From the NCBI GenBank assembly GCA_026545225.1, contig CM048845.1, positions 27,804,001 to 27,868,000 on the forward strand: a stretch of DNA of 64,000 bases, in the 5' to 3' direction. The position numbers and the translations under genes are program-made. The DNA comes from Cornus controversa (lineage: Eukaryota > Streptophyta > Magnoliopsida > Cornales > Cornaceae). The notes beneath the pieces are model-generated. The model saw nothing but the letters and a program-made list of their open reading frames with translations. It had not been told where the DNA came from and ran no database searches. Shown one piece after another: positions 35,314 through 47,832 of the stretch. Numbering within the stretch: the first letter of the stretch is position 1; every line of letters starts with the position of its first letter.

Positions 35314-35623
35314 ACCGTGAATTGTTCTTGCCGGATGATTCAATAAACATACATATATATACATATATAGAAAGTTGTAGAGAGAAATAAGGTTGGAGGG
35401 GGCAGAAGAAAATGAAGAATGGAAATTTGAACTGGTGATCCGATAGATTAGCAATTTTTAGTTTTTATAATAAAATGATTTTTTTAATGGGCATTTATGG
35501 AATAAATCATCAATGGTCACTTACTGTCATTTAACTTTTTAATTTGGTCACTATTCATCTTTCCTTGACTTTATGGTCACTTAAGATCAATTTTGTTTAG
35601 TATCACTAAAATCTAATTTTCCC
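34874..35623. mobile_element. Mutator-like MITE, 750 bp, 9-bp duplication TACAATCA(A/T)
   Basis: Long inverted ends: GGGAAAATTATATTTTAGTGACC at 34874 against the inverse at 35623, with shared AAAGATGAATAGTGACC and AAAAAGTTAAATG blocks, giving a terminal repeat over 100 bp. TACAATCAA (34865-34873) and TACAATCAT (35624-35632) flank it with one mismatch. A TA/TG microsatellite lies at 35245-35315. No transposase. A truncated relative sits at 40354-40490. Confidence 0.9.
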
Positions 35624-35632
35624 TACAATCAT

Positions 35633-36720
35633 ATACATTTGGATCAATTATTGACACCCTTTGGTTGGCGGGACCCAATCCAATCAATTATTGGGCCCTT
35701 TAGGCGGTTCGTTGAATTTCAATAACATAGATTAATATGGAATCGCCAAATTAAAAAAGTTATTTATTAACACTTACAAAACTAAAACGTTTTCTATTTC
35801 AAACCAAATTTTTAGTACTTGTTCTACAAATTATGAGACTAGAACGGGCTAATCATTCGGTTTTTTTTTTCTCAATTCATAAAATTTGTGTAAGTCGATA
35901 ACACATTTTAATTCATTGTTTTATGCTGACTTTAAATCCAAATTTGTCAAATTTTCATTGCATGACACTCGTTGGAATTACATTATTTTTTAGCAAAAAA
36001 TAATGCACTCTTAAAAAAGTCAAATATAAGAGAAAAAGTGGAGCATTAAAAACGGTGTAAATAAAAATTAAAAACTTGAAAGATGATTTTATACAAATTT
36101 AAAGTTTATCTTGAGCTGGCACATTAAATGCATCTGCTTTTGACTTCAGTTCAGCTATACACCAACTCTATTATGGTAGCAAAATTCGAAATGACCGGCA
36201 AACATGACACAATGTTAATGAGTTTGGATTAGTTTTAATTGTATTGTTCTCGTAATTGTGTCAATCTATTTAATTAACCATGTCGTGTTTGTGTTTTGTA
36301 ATTCAATTCGTTTAATCCGATTAGACCCACTTAATTAATCGTGTCGTAATCGTGTCAAGTCAACCCATAATCTGTTTTAACCTCGTTACTATGAATATTT
36401 CTATTATTTCAATAGAAATTCAATATGAATATTGTATTTGGCCCCTTTGTAATTGTATTTTCCCAATTATTCTTCTTTTCAATAATTTAGTCATATATTA
36501 TGTCAAATTTTTTAACATATTTACATTTTATACTTAAGATAATAAACGAGTTACATAAATCATTTAAATTAAAAAGACCAACTCGTCTAATAAACTGACT
36601 CTATTCATGTCAAGGTTCCTAACACAATTATGAAACCGGTTAAAGTCTTTAAAGAAATAGAAGTACGGGCAACTACGCACCAAAGAGGGATGTGTGAGTT
36701 GCGCAGTACGGAAGCGGTTG
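35633..36720. other. gene-free AT-rich stretch
   Basis: No ORF with a recognisable product. 36190-36370 holds GTGTCGTAATCGTGTCAAGTC and related ATCGTGTC/ATTAATCGTGTCG phrases typical of small hAT-like elements, but no ends could be fixed. Confidence 0.4.
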
Positions 36721-36724
36721 CGAA

Positions 36725-37760
36725 AAGTATTTTAAAACCTAGAAGGGGGGTGAATAGGATCACTTGATCTTTTGCTTAATTTTTAATTAATTCAATTTTA
36801 AGTCCAATTAATCAAACAATTAAAGCAAGCAAATAAATAAAGTGCAAGTAAAGAAAAGAATGCACCAGATATACGTGAAAACCCAAGACGGGAAAAACTA
36901 CGGAGGGAGGCGGCACGCCTCAGGGAACCAATTCACTATGATGAAGCAAAGTACAACAGACTCTGTCTCAGTCTCACACCCCTCTTCACTCTGTCAAGGA
37001 TCTGATGCGGAACACCTCAGGCTTATGATTGCGACAACACGTCCAACTGCTGCAGACTTCCGACTAACGTCACCACCCTTCCAGCAGCAAGTATTTTGTT
37101 CCCTTCGTAGTGCAATCTGATCACCTTTCTTCCTCAGCAAGCAAGCAAGCGAAGAACCTTCAATCCAATGTTCTGATTAGCAAATAAATTTGATGCAGTC
37201 TTTGAGCAGCTAATCAGAAGTAAAACACCATCCTAAATATCATTCGTGAAGTATGGATGTGTGTTCTTAAAAATATATAGGTCTAATTATATTGTATATA
37301 CTTTCTCTCTCTAAAATATTTATTCTTCAAGCTTATTTTGTAGAGAAAATATGAAAACATATATATAGGCAAGGAAGTCCTAATTCTACTTGAAAAAGAA
37401 GTTGAATACCAAAATAGAACTTTCCTAAAAGTTTCAAACCCAATAGGAATTAGAATTTTCGTCAAAATCTATTTCCTATTTAGAACAGGCTAAGTTGGAC
37501 CGGTGCCAAATAAGTAGGACCGGTGGGACTTTTTGAAAACTTGCAGAAACTAAACTGCCGAGAAAAGTTGGACCGGTCCTAAATATTGGGGACCGGTCCT
37601 ACTTTGAAAAACTCTAAATTTTGCATTTAAACCCTGATTTTTCAAAATAGGTTCAGAACTAAAAAGTGCAAAGTGTCCTCATTATACTTACCTGTACTAT
37701 ATGGTTTTCTTAACTGATTTGTCGGCATCCATACACTTGAATATCAGCTCGTAGTAGTCA
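36725..37760. repeat. putative dispersed repeat starting AAAACCTAGAAGGGGGGTGAATAGG
   Basis: The phrase at 36732-36760 (CCTAGAAGGGGGGTGAATAG) and the later ACGTGAAAACCC...GGGAAAAACTACGG stretch at 36870-36905 are the kind of sequence I associate with a widespread, unclassified plant repeat. Small ORFs (36842-37120) show no domain. Two GACCGGT-containing repeats at 37495-37605 are noted. Boundaries are not defined. 37857-37985 beyond it again matches the receptor-kinase flank relics. Confidence 0.35.
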
Positions 37761-38722
37761 ATGATCGATACAAAGAATAAATCAAAAATTACAACTCGAT
37801 CAATCAAATTTTGATCACCGAAATATGCCAATTACAAATTTATATCTCACAGGATGAACACGTCCAAATACTTGTTTGTGCTTGACATTTCAGTCCAAGA
37901 AAGGATTAGAAGAAGCTGCGTTTCCGTTAGACCGATTCGGAAAATCCGAAAGTGATGCTTTTCAATGTGTTAACTGTTATGAATATTTGTACAAAAATTT
38001 TAAAATACTAATAACATAACACATCAAACTTTATTAATATTTTCAATTATGTTACACAAGACACTAATATATATATACAAGATCATAATGTAGGAAATTA
38101 ACATGAATAATACATATAACATGAACAACATAGATATCACCATGAATCATAAAATTTAAACAACACAAGTTAAGAAATAAAACAAGGAAAATAATAATAA
38201 TAAAATAAGTTAGGGAAGACTCTACTGAATAATGAGAAGCATCGAAGCACTGTCCTAAAATTGTATTACCTCTCTAAATGTAAGGACTAATAGTCTTATA
38301 CAACTCCAATATACTACTCATATCCACTAGTGGTATTCTTTGAAAACATCCAAAAAAGACATGTACTAGTCTTGTTTTCAAAGTTGCCCCAAACAAAATA
38401 TAAAATACTAACATATATATTTAGTAGAAAGATAACAAAGTTGGAAAAAAGGTAGAGATGAAAAGAGATAGAGAGATTTTCTAAGAACCATGTTTCGTAG
38501 TCGCGGTCTCGACTGCAAAAATGGACGCGATCGCGAGGTAACGGAGCCTGTATTGGCGTTACATAACGGAATCGGTTACTGCAGTTGTGAATTTTTTTTT
38601 AACTCACACGAAGTGTCTAAAATGCATTGATACATAATTTTTTACAACATTATTCAATAAAAATAAATTTAATTGATTTTTATTAATTTTTTAAAAAACA
38701 TTTCACACAAGTAATGATTTTT

Positions 38723-39846
38723 GGGTAAAATGCTCTAACTACCCCCCAGGTTTCGGTTTAATACCCACGGAGAATACTAGTGCCTTTGACTGAGGTCAAC
38801 CTCCCCCAGGTTTGAAAAACTATTTCCTGACACCCCAAATCAGAGATAACCTCCGTTAAAAACTAACGGTTCAACTACTTTTACCAATTTACCCTCTTAT
38901 ATTTAATGATATTGTAATTGTATTTGTTGATGTCATGATGACAGAGACCCTCCTATACGAAATGACCTAAATACCCTTGACAAGCTACTCCCTTTTATAT
39001 ATATAGTATATACATATATATATACAATATATAATATAAATATATAGTATATATATACATATACATATATACAATATATATACATATACAGTATATAATA
39101 TAAATATACATATATACAGTATATATATAATATATAAGTATATATATAAATATACATATGCATATACATATATATCGTGTGTGTGTGTATATATATATAT
39201 ACATATACATATATACAGTATATATATAGATATACAATATATATATACATATACATATATACCGTATATATATAAAATATATAAATATAAATATTCAGTA
39301 TATATATACATATACATATACATATATATCGTATATATATATATAGTATATAATATAAATATACCATATATATATACATATACATATATACCGTATATAT
39401 ATAGTATATATACATATACATATATACTATATATATATACAGTATATAAATATAAATATATACATATACATATATACAGTATATATATACATATACCGTA
39501 TATATGTACATATACATATATACCGTATATATATATATACTGTATATTGTATAAATATATAATATAACAGTATATATATATATAAACAGTAATCACATTG
39601 TACATTCTTAAGGGTATAAATGTCCAACTAATTGAGGGTACTAATTGAGGGTAAAATTGTACATTCAAACAAAAAGGGTAGTTTAGGCATTTTAACTTTT
39701 CAAGTTAGTTGACCTGACGATCAACGAATATTTGGGATGTCAGGGCATAGTTTTCCAACCCTGAGGGAGGTTGACCTCAGTCAAAGGCATTAGTATTCTC
39801 CGTGAGTATTAAACCTAAACCCGGGGGGTGGTTAGAGCATTTTCCC
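38723..39846. mobile_element. Mutator-like element with AT-microsatellite interior, 9-bp duplication ATGATTTTT
   Basis: Ends GGGTAAAATGCTCTAACTACC (38723) and the inverse to 39846, with a terminal repeat of about 125 bp (shared ACTGAGGTCAACCTCCC-type and GACAxCCCAAAT blocks). Perfect ATGATTTTT lies on both sides (38714-38722 and 39847-39855). The interior 38995-39590 is a degenerate TATACATATACATATATA array of about 600 bp, which opens long false ORFs on both strands. No transposase. Confidence 0.93.
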
Positions 39847-39855
39847 ATGATTTTT

Positions 39856-41339
39856 TCATGAATTCAAACCAATATGATTATTAAAAATGTTTAGTAATAA
39901 TATTTTTCACAAAATTAATAAATAATAATAATATATTTAAGCATGAAATAAATGAAAATTGATATCATATATAATATGTGATAATATCACATATTATATC
40001 TAATAATAAAATCACATAAAATATAATAAAAATTAAAAAAAATGGATAGTTTTGTTTACATATATAAATTTAGTTTCATGTTCTTTTATAATCAAATTTT
40101 ATTATGATCTCTAATTAATTAATTAAGCTTAGTTAGGTGGAAAAATAATTATATTTGATAGTTAGTCAGATTTCTCATTTAAATAAAATAAAAGTTCCTT
40201 TATATAATGAAGCTATTATAGCTGCTTAAGTGGATGGTGAGTTCACTTCTTAAACATGTGGGCTGAGTTTGTTTCCCACCCCATTCAAATTTATTTGACG
40301 TCTCGTTCCATTGGTACCATCAGTATTGGGATTAAAGATAAATAAAAAAAAAGGAAAAATTAGATTTTGGTGACGAATCCTAAACAAAATTACTCTAAAG
40401 TGACCATAAAGTTCGAAAAAGATGAATAGTTACCAAAATTGAAACTTAATTGCCGATGAGTGACCATTTGAGGTTAATTTAGTAAAAAAAACACTTCATA
40501 TTTATTAAACATTTTAAAATAATTTTTAAATGATGAAATTACCATTCAATATAAAAATAAACTCCTTGAATTCATTCTCCTCTCTCTCTTTCTCGTTCAT
40601 CAATCTCTTTTTTTCCTTTTTAATTTGTCAGTCTACTAATTAAAACGATAGTATTGATATATATGTTAACAGTTAATGTTTTGATTCTTGATTAATAATA
40701 TATCTATCAGCTTGCTCTAAAATAAATCAACCATGCTAACTACATCTATTCAACCTCTCTACTAATTTATGGAATGAAAATTATTTTTTTAAAAACATTT
40801 TTTATTTTGAAATTATAATGAATAAATAAAACTATAATAATAAAATAAATCTCAAGGGAAGGGAATCCACCACCACAAATCCACATAAATAAATTTTCTA
40901 ATATTCTTATCTAGTTTTTCTTCCAATAATCAATACACTTCACCAATCCAATTAGACTTGAAAAGATGAAGGAAAATATGGAATAAAAAAGAATGACTTG
41001 ATTATATATGAGAGACACATTCCTTTTGCTTAATCTGATGCACATTGGCTAGGTAAACAGAGGTAGACATTCTTCGAATTACCATTATTGGCCAAACACG
41101 AAGAATCCTCCCTCTAATTTTAGAAAATAAAAATTCAGAATAGAAGAGTAAAAGAATACTCTTGTGAGGAAAAATTAGACAAGAAAATAAAATAACTTAC
41201 TTATATTTCATCATAATGGCTTCATCAGTCCCTTGAGAGTTGTGTTTATAAGAAAAAGAAAATGAATACAAAAAAATATTTACAACTACACTTTATTTTT
41301 TTCTACAATTTCTAACCATATTCTAACTCCCTTCACCAT
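39856..41339. other. gene-free AT-rich stretch with a truncated Mutator-like end
   Basis: 40354-40490 (GGAAAAATTAGATTTTGGTGACG, AGTGACCATAAAGTTCG, AAGATGAATAG) is homologous to the left end of the element at 34874-35623, but no right end is found. The rest shows no coding sequence. Confidence 0.5.
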
Positions 41340-41819
41340 CCCCTAAGACTCCCTATTTATAGAGTTAGAGAGGAATGGTTTAGGTGGAAAAAAAATTTAA
41401 ATACCAAAATTCAAAATATAAAATTTTAAAAAAAAATTCAAAATTTAAAATACATAATTCAAAAAACAAAAATTCAAAATACAAAATTTTGAATTTAAAT
41501 ATCTAAGATTTGATCTCCATATCTCCAATTTGAATTTTGGACTGCTGACGTGGCCGTGTAAAAAACATATTTTACAAAGTTTTGAACTTGAGACCTCTTG
41601 TGGAGCACATTGCATAGAATACCATCTCTCTTACAATTCTTCTTACGCTCATTTTTGGCTATATATATCATTTTTAGGCCTTTTTTGCTGCTTTTCTTCT
41701 TATTTGGAAATCAACCCCTATAAAACACAAAATGCAAAGATAATAATATTTAAATAAAGTAAAAGAGTAACTAAAGACTTATTTTGATATATAAAATAAT
41801 ATGTTTTGTGCACTTATCA
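41340..41819 (-). mobile_element. partial LTR of a Ty3-like element (minus strand)
   Basis: The right end ...GTGCACTTATCA at 41819 reads TGATAAGTGCAC on the minus strand, like the start of the Athila-like LTR at 6699, and is followed (minus) by sequence of the kind seen in U3 regions, including TTTTATAGGGGTTGA near 41720. The other LTR end and primer site are not found, so this is a fragment with an arbitrary left boundary. It abuts the chromovirus LTR at 41820. Confidence 0.4.
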
Positions 41820-43806
41820 AATACCCCATAATTTTGAGGTTTATTTAATTTTAAGTGAGGTTTAAGTTTGGGTTAGATTATTGAGTTGGGCATGTTGTAC
41901 TATAAATTTTTAAGTTTGAGCTTACAAATCTTTTTGGAGTGGGCTAAGTACATATTTTTATGTTTTGTTTTATTTTTCTCTTTTATTTTCTTTTTAGGAT
42001 TTTATTTGTTTTTCTAAAAAGAAAAATAAAATAAAAGAGAAAAAATAATAAGCTTTTGGTAGTTTTTGCCCAAGAGAGAGAATGTTAGAGAGAGAAAGAG
42101 AGGAGAAGCCGAGGAAGAGGGGTTATTTGGGTCGGCTGGTGTTTGTCCAAGGTGGGTTCACAGCGGATCATGGTGGCTGTTCCGGCGTGAGTCATCACAA
42201 CGCGCTTGTGCATGGCCATGGGTTGAGGTGACTTAATGAAAAAGGTGGATTGCTTCATGGCTGGTAGCGATTGGTGGTGTTCGGTCCTTCACAGTGGTTG
42301 GTAGTGGTTGTGTTGGGAATGATGTTGAGAGGTGGTGGTTGGCCATAGAAGGTGGTCGTTGGCCATAGAGTTGGCCAAATGATGGTATTAGGGGTGGTGA
42401 TGCCTGATGGTGGTTTTATTGGTCGGAGAGGATGGAAGTTGGTGGTGGAGTATGATGGTCCATGGTGGTGGTAGTTGGGTGGCCATGGGTTCCATTAGGC
42501 ATGGCAGCAGCCATAGCGGCATGGTGGTTTTTGATGACGGATTTGCGGATTGGTGACGGTTGTTGTTTGGTTCGGATGTTGGAGATGGTGGTTTTAGTGG
42601 CAGTCTATTGTGGTGGTGGTATTCTTGGTCGTGACAAGGTGGTCATTGCGGGTCTGTGGTGGTCGAAAATGGGTCTTCTTGTGGTTGGCAGTAGTGTTGG
42701 AATATTTTAAATAAATAAAATATTTTTTGTGGTCCTATGTACTATTTTCTAAAATTGGATTGCAATGTAATTATCGTTAATTGTTGGGTTGGGGTTATAC
42801 TTGTCAATTGTGGTCTAATTGACAGTATAATATTTAAACCGTTGGATTGTAGTTTTTCAACTTTATTTGGTGGGATTTAATCCTAACCGTTGATATCTAG
42901 GTCTCCATGATAGGAAGGGAGACTTGGGTATTTTATTTGTAGAGAAGCCGTCCCCCCTGTTGTTATTATAAATAAGGGTTTCATAACCCTTATTCAACCC
43001 TATCGAAGGACAACTCTCAGAAAGTGGGTAGAGCTCTCTAAGGATCTCTTGTAGAAATTCAAAGGTATTTTACAGCTTAATCTTCATTCAGGTATGTCAA
43101 TTAAAATCTCCTCTTTAATTAATTGCAGTATTCTTGATTTCTACAAGTTGAGTATGGATTAATTTCCAACAATTGGTATCAGAGCCTCGTTAAGGCTAGG
43201 GTTTTTGGTATAGAAATCAAGTGAAGATAGATATATATATATATATATAAGTTTTTTTTTTGTTTTGAACCATGACATTCATTGTATTGAGATTTTTTTT
43301 TATTTGAAAGTTATCGATATTGTGATTTAGGTTACTATTTTTACAATCGGCCAGTCAGTCGGTAGCGTACATGTGGCATTGATTTCTGTGTTTTAAAAAC
43401 AGAACATGAATTTTATATCATTTTTGGTTTAGATTTTGGACGCCATGTGTTGCTATATTTGAGTGGGTTAGACTGTTAATGGAATTTATCTTTTTGGATG
43501 GCATGTGGCCATCTGGGTCATTTAGTATTCAATTTAAATACATCACATAGTATTCAAAGGTTAGGTATTACAACAGAGAGAAAGGATATTAAAGAAAATT
43601 TTTTTCTTTCTTGATTTTTGTGCATGAATTGGATGCAAAGTTGAAAGTTCATTCAAAAAGTCCACTAATGTGAGTCTATGTTCATCTCCATATATATGAA
43701 ATTATCTTGAGCAGTACACAGTGAATATGCACATGGATGTGACGTTTGGGTCTGTTAAATTTTTAACATGTAGAGCATTTATGTATATATATATGCTTGG
43801 TTATTG

Positions 43807-43867
<61 letters not shown>

Positions 43868-44709
43868 GGTCCAGATTGTTTAAGAAATCTAGAGTGATTT
43901 CTTAAATATTATATTATATTGTGTATTATTGGATTTTTTTTTTTAAATGCTTTTCACATTACAGTTGAAGATGAAAGAAAAGTCCTGTTTTTAAAGTTTT
44001 TTTATGTGCATAGATAATTATAAATAGTTTTCTATTTATTTTTCAGTTATATTTGGTCCATGTTTATGTGTTCCATAATTTTTAGGTTTGATTTATGTGC
44101 AATAAAATAAAATAAAATTGTGAACCTAAATAAATTGGAACTTCTTAAAATTTAGGTCTTTCCCTGGAGTAGGAGGACCGGTAAAATGACCGTTTCAAGG
44201 TAGTATCCAAAGTGAGTGATGTCTGCCCATATGTGACATTCACTCATGTAGGTTATTATTTTTGAAAATTTTTAAAGACAAATATTGGTCTTATTAAGGT
44301 CTTACAGTGCACTTACCTATATTGGGACATTAGTTCTGTCCAAAGGTGATCAGTGTCTTAATGTAGGATAAGTGAGTAAAATAGTTGAGAGTGTTTGGGT
44401 TAGAACTAAATAACCCTCTTGCCCAAAGGTAGTGGAAGTGTTTAGCAATAATTCAAGCATAATCAACTAGGTCTATGTGTAATTTTAATCACAAATATGG
44501 GGGTAAATATATTTAAAATTCTGCCCAAAGGTGATTTTTAGATGACATCTTACCCGTTCCCGCAGGGTGGAAGGTTTTGCACATAGTAAAACACTCTGAT
44601 AAATTCGGCTTAAAACTCCAAATACGAATTAAAGTGATAATCTCTAAAGCTGTGACATATTATTTTATATGTTGTTTATGTGGTGTTATTTAATATGACA
44701 TGTTTTAAG

Positions 44710-46980
44710 GTTATAGACGCTTCCGCAATTCAGATAAAGCTTACAGGGTTTGAACCATTGGATGATTCAAATTATATTGCCTAGAGGACAAGTATTGAAA
44801 TTATGTTGAGTTTTTTAGACTATGAATCTATGCCTTTTAAGGAGAAACCCTCTAAGTTGATTTGTGCTTCTATTGGTGTGACTTGTGGGGTGGTATTCTA
44901 GTATTTGATACTGCTAAGAAGCTTCTTGATCTAATCTCATGGCACCAAGAAGCAGCTACAGTATTATTATTTGACACAACTTGTGTCAGCCATATATGAT
45001 GGCAATGGTTCAGTGAGGGAGCACATTTATACGATGTGCAAACTGGTTAATGCTTTAAGGGAGCAGAGAATCACATTTGATGATGAGTTACTAGTCCACA
45101 TAGTGATATATTAATTCTCTGTTTAGGTCTTTTTGAGAAATTCAAGGTGAATTATAATTCACATGAGACAAAATAAAATATTAACCAGCTATTGGCACTT
45201 TGTGTGATTGAGAAAGAGCGGCTCAAGGGAATTAAAATTGAGTCAGACCATCTTGTCGTAAATGATAACAGTAAGAATAATTTCTAGAAGAAAATAAGTG
45301 ACAAGAAAGGAAATCAGGCAAAACAGAAAAGTTAAAAAACAGAACAATAAAGAAAAAATGCATAATCATAGGAATGATGAGTGTTCTACAAAATGAAAGG
45401 GCATCAAAAGAAAGACTCTGACAATTTCAAAATTTAGTTGAAGGAAAACAATGCATGTATGAAAATTATTGTGGTAATTTTTAGCCCAATTAGGTAAACA
45501 TGCCTGAATATATATGAGGATTGATTCAAGAGAGATCATACATGCCTCTTATTTTTCTATGGACTTGATACCTTTCGGATAAATCGTGCTTTTGTTAAAG
45601 ATGATTCATCTATGTTGTGGCATAGGAGATTGGGGTATGTCTCTTGAAAGAGACATGAACGTTTGGTTAAGGATAAGATTATTGGACTACTAATTTTTTA
45701 GATTATAATTTATGTGTTGATAGTGTCAAGGGGAAGATGTAGAAGAAATGCAATTTTGAGGTTATAGATATGGAGGGTGTGAATCGTGGTATTTTAGTAC
45801 ATATCTTAATGTTTTGAATGGGTCGTAGACCCAGTCTCAAACATTTACATGTGTGAGGATGCCTTGTAGAGGTGAAATTGTATAAACTAGATATTAAGAA
45901 ACTTGATCCTCGCACCATCATTTGTCATTTCATTGAGTATCTTGAGAGATCTTTTGGTTATGGTTTTTAGTATCCCTCTAAACTTATGAAAATTGTTGAA
46001 ACATGTCATTGCAAAATTTATTGAGGATGTGTGAATTCAGTGGGAGTCTAAAACTTTGTAGTTTCTTTATTCTTAATAATCTTGAGTTGTATTAGATAGA
46101 TGTCTAGACAATGTTCCTCAATGGAGACATTAAGGAAGTGATTTACATGTTTCAACCTGAAGTATATCGTGATCTAATGCATATACCTCAAGTTTAGTGG
46201 GAGTTAATTTGTTATTCTTGTTCTATATGTTAATGATATTTTGTTAGTTGGCAATGATATTCATGCGATACATGCACTATAGAAAAATTTAAACTTTCTC
46301 AAAGGGTATGTATTGATAAAGTATTGAAAATTTTTGAGGTCAAAAATTTGTGTACCAAGTGAGGTTCAAGGTGTTGAAGGAAATATGTTGTCAGAATAAA
46401 AGTGTCTCGACAATTATTTTGTGAGAACTCAAGTTGATTTTAGCAAAATCTGCAGATTGTTTACTCGAAGGTAGTGAAGAAAGTTTTGAGGTATCTCCAG
46501 AGAACTAAAAAGTTCATGTTGATCTACAGGAAATCAAATTGCTTAAAGATAAATGGTTATTCTTATGATGACTATGCAGGTTGCTCAAGTAGTAGGAAAT
46601 CTACTTTTGTTTTTATTTTTTGCTGGCTCAAGGAACGAGCTATCTTGTGACAAATTTTCTAAGCAATATATTATCACGTATTTCACTATGTATGTAGAGT
46701 TGACCAATTGTTGTGAAACAACCAAACATGCCATGTGGCTAAAAAAAATTTATTATAGATTTGAAGGTTGTGGACTCTATACACAAGCCTATGGCATTTT
46801 CTGTGATAATGAAATTGTTATAAAGTATGTGAAAAATGAAAAGTTGACCGAGCGTAATAAACACATTGATATAAAGTATCTTTTCGTGTGTGAGAAGGTT
46901 AAGGAAGGTTTTATTGAGGTTCTCCACATAAAATACTATTGCAGATCCTCTCATTAAAGGTTTTTAGTTGCAAATTATTT
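44710..46980 (+). pseudogene. copia element 3 gag-pol remnants
   Basis: Recognisable pieces in order: gag UBN2-like (IKLTGFEPLDDSNYI near 44735, REHIYTMCKLVNALREQRITFDDEL near 45018, LFEKFKVNYNSHETK near 45130), integrase end (GRRPSLKHLHVWGCL-like near 45825, KKLDPRTIICHF near 45898), RT start (TMFLNGDIKEVIYMFQPE near 46108), and RNase H (46540-46960: GYSYDDYAGCSSSRKST, FCDNEIVIKYVKN, RNKHIDIKYLFV). Every frame is broken by stops; RT with the YVDD box is largely lost. Confidence 0.8.
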
Positions 46981-47245
46981 AAGAAGCATGTGATCCGGAT
47001 GGGTGTTCGAGAGTCCTTGTGTAATGATGTCTGATTTTTCTTTACAACATGTTACATTGCAGCTAGCTTTCAGCTTATTTACATCTTATGATGATAGTTA
47101 TTTTCCTTCAGTTTATTTACATCTTTGGGTGACAGTTATTTGCATGCAAAATAAAGTTATGATGCATCGTTATTATTATCTTCATTTATATATAGTTTAT
47201 GCACGTGCTATTATGTTTACCTGTGAGTGATGTTACACTCATAAG

Positions 47246-47832
47246 TAGGGCTGCACACGGTTCGGTTCCCTACGGTTCCTGGAGGAACCGGAACCGGAAC
47301 CGTCCTAACGGTTCCCTATTTTTTGGAACCGGAACCGGAACCGTTGGGAGGTGGAACCGAACCGAACCGAACCGTAGCCAACGGTTCGGTTCGGTTCCGG
47401 AACCGCGGTTCTCCGGGTTGTTTTTTTTTTTTTTTTTTTCAATTTTACAATTTAATATATTGAATCATTATATAATATAATATAATATTATTGATAATAA
47501 ATGTAGTTTAACCATATATGTTTGGTGTTTGTATAATATTATCATAATATTATAATAGTAAATTAGTAATAAGACTAATAACTAATATAATTATATAACT
47601 AATTTAACGGTTCCGGATCGGTTCCGGTTCCGGTTCCTTGGAACCGTCACCTACGGTACGGTACGGTTCGGTTCGGTTCGGTTCGGTTCTGCTGGGCCTG
47701 GAACCGGAACCGGAACCGTGTTCAACGGTTCCTTAAAAAATGGAACCGGAACCGGAATCGTACCGACGGTTCGGTTCGGTTCAGGTACGGTTCCATACGG
47801 TTCCGGTTCCTACGGTTCTTTGTGCAGCCCTA
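47246..47832. mobile_element. hAT-like MITE rich in GGTTCCGGAACC, 8-bp duplication CTCATAAG
   Basis: Ends TAGGGCTGCACA (47246) and TGTGCAGCCCTA (to 47832) with CTCATAAG on both sides (47238-47245 and 47833-47840). Both arms (47260-47420 and 47610-47815) are dense with GGTTCGGTTCC and GGAACCGGAACC units, and the centre is AT-rich. Its plan is the same as that of the element at 31695-32221, although the unit sequence differs. No ORF of note. Confidence 0.94.

Noticed and set aside
38933..39668. Long ORFs (up to 227 aa) of Y/I/V/C-rich protein on both strands
   Set aside because: They are the translation of the TATACATATA microsatellite inside the Mutator-like element; low complexity in every frame.
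42462..42710. 82-aa V/G-rich ORF
   Set aside because: Translation of GGTGGT-rich LTR sequence that runs directly into the inserted copia LTR; no conserved domain.
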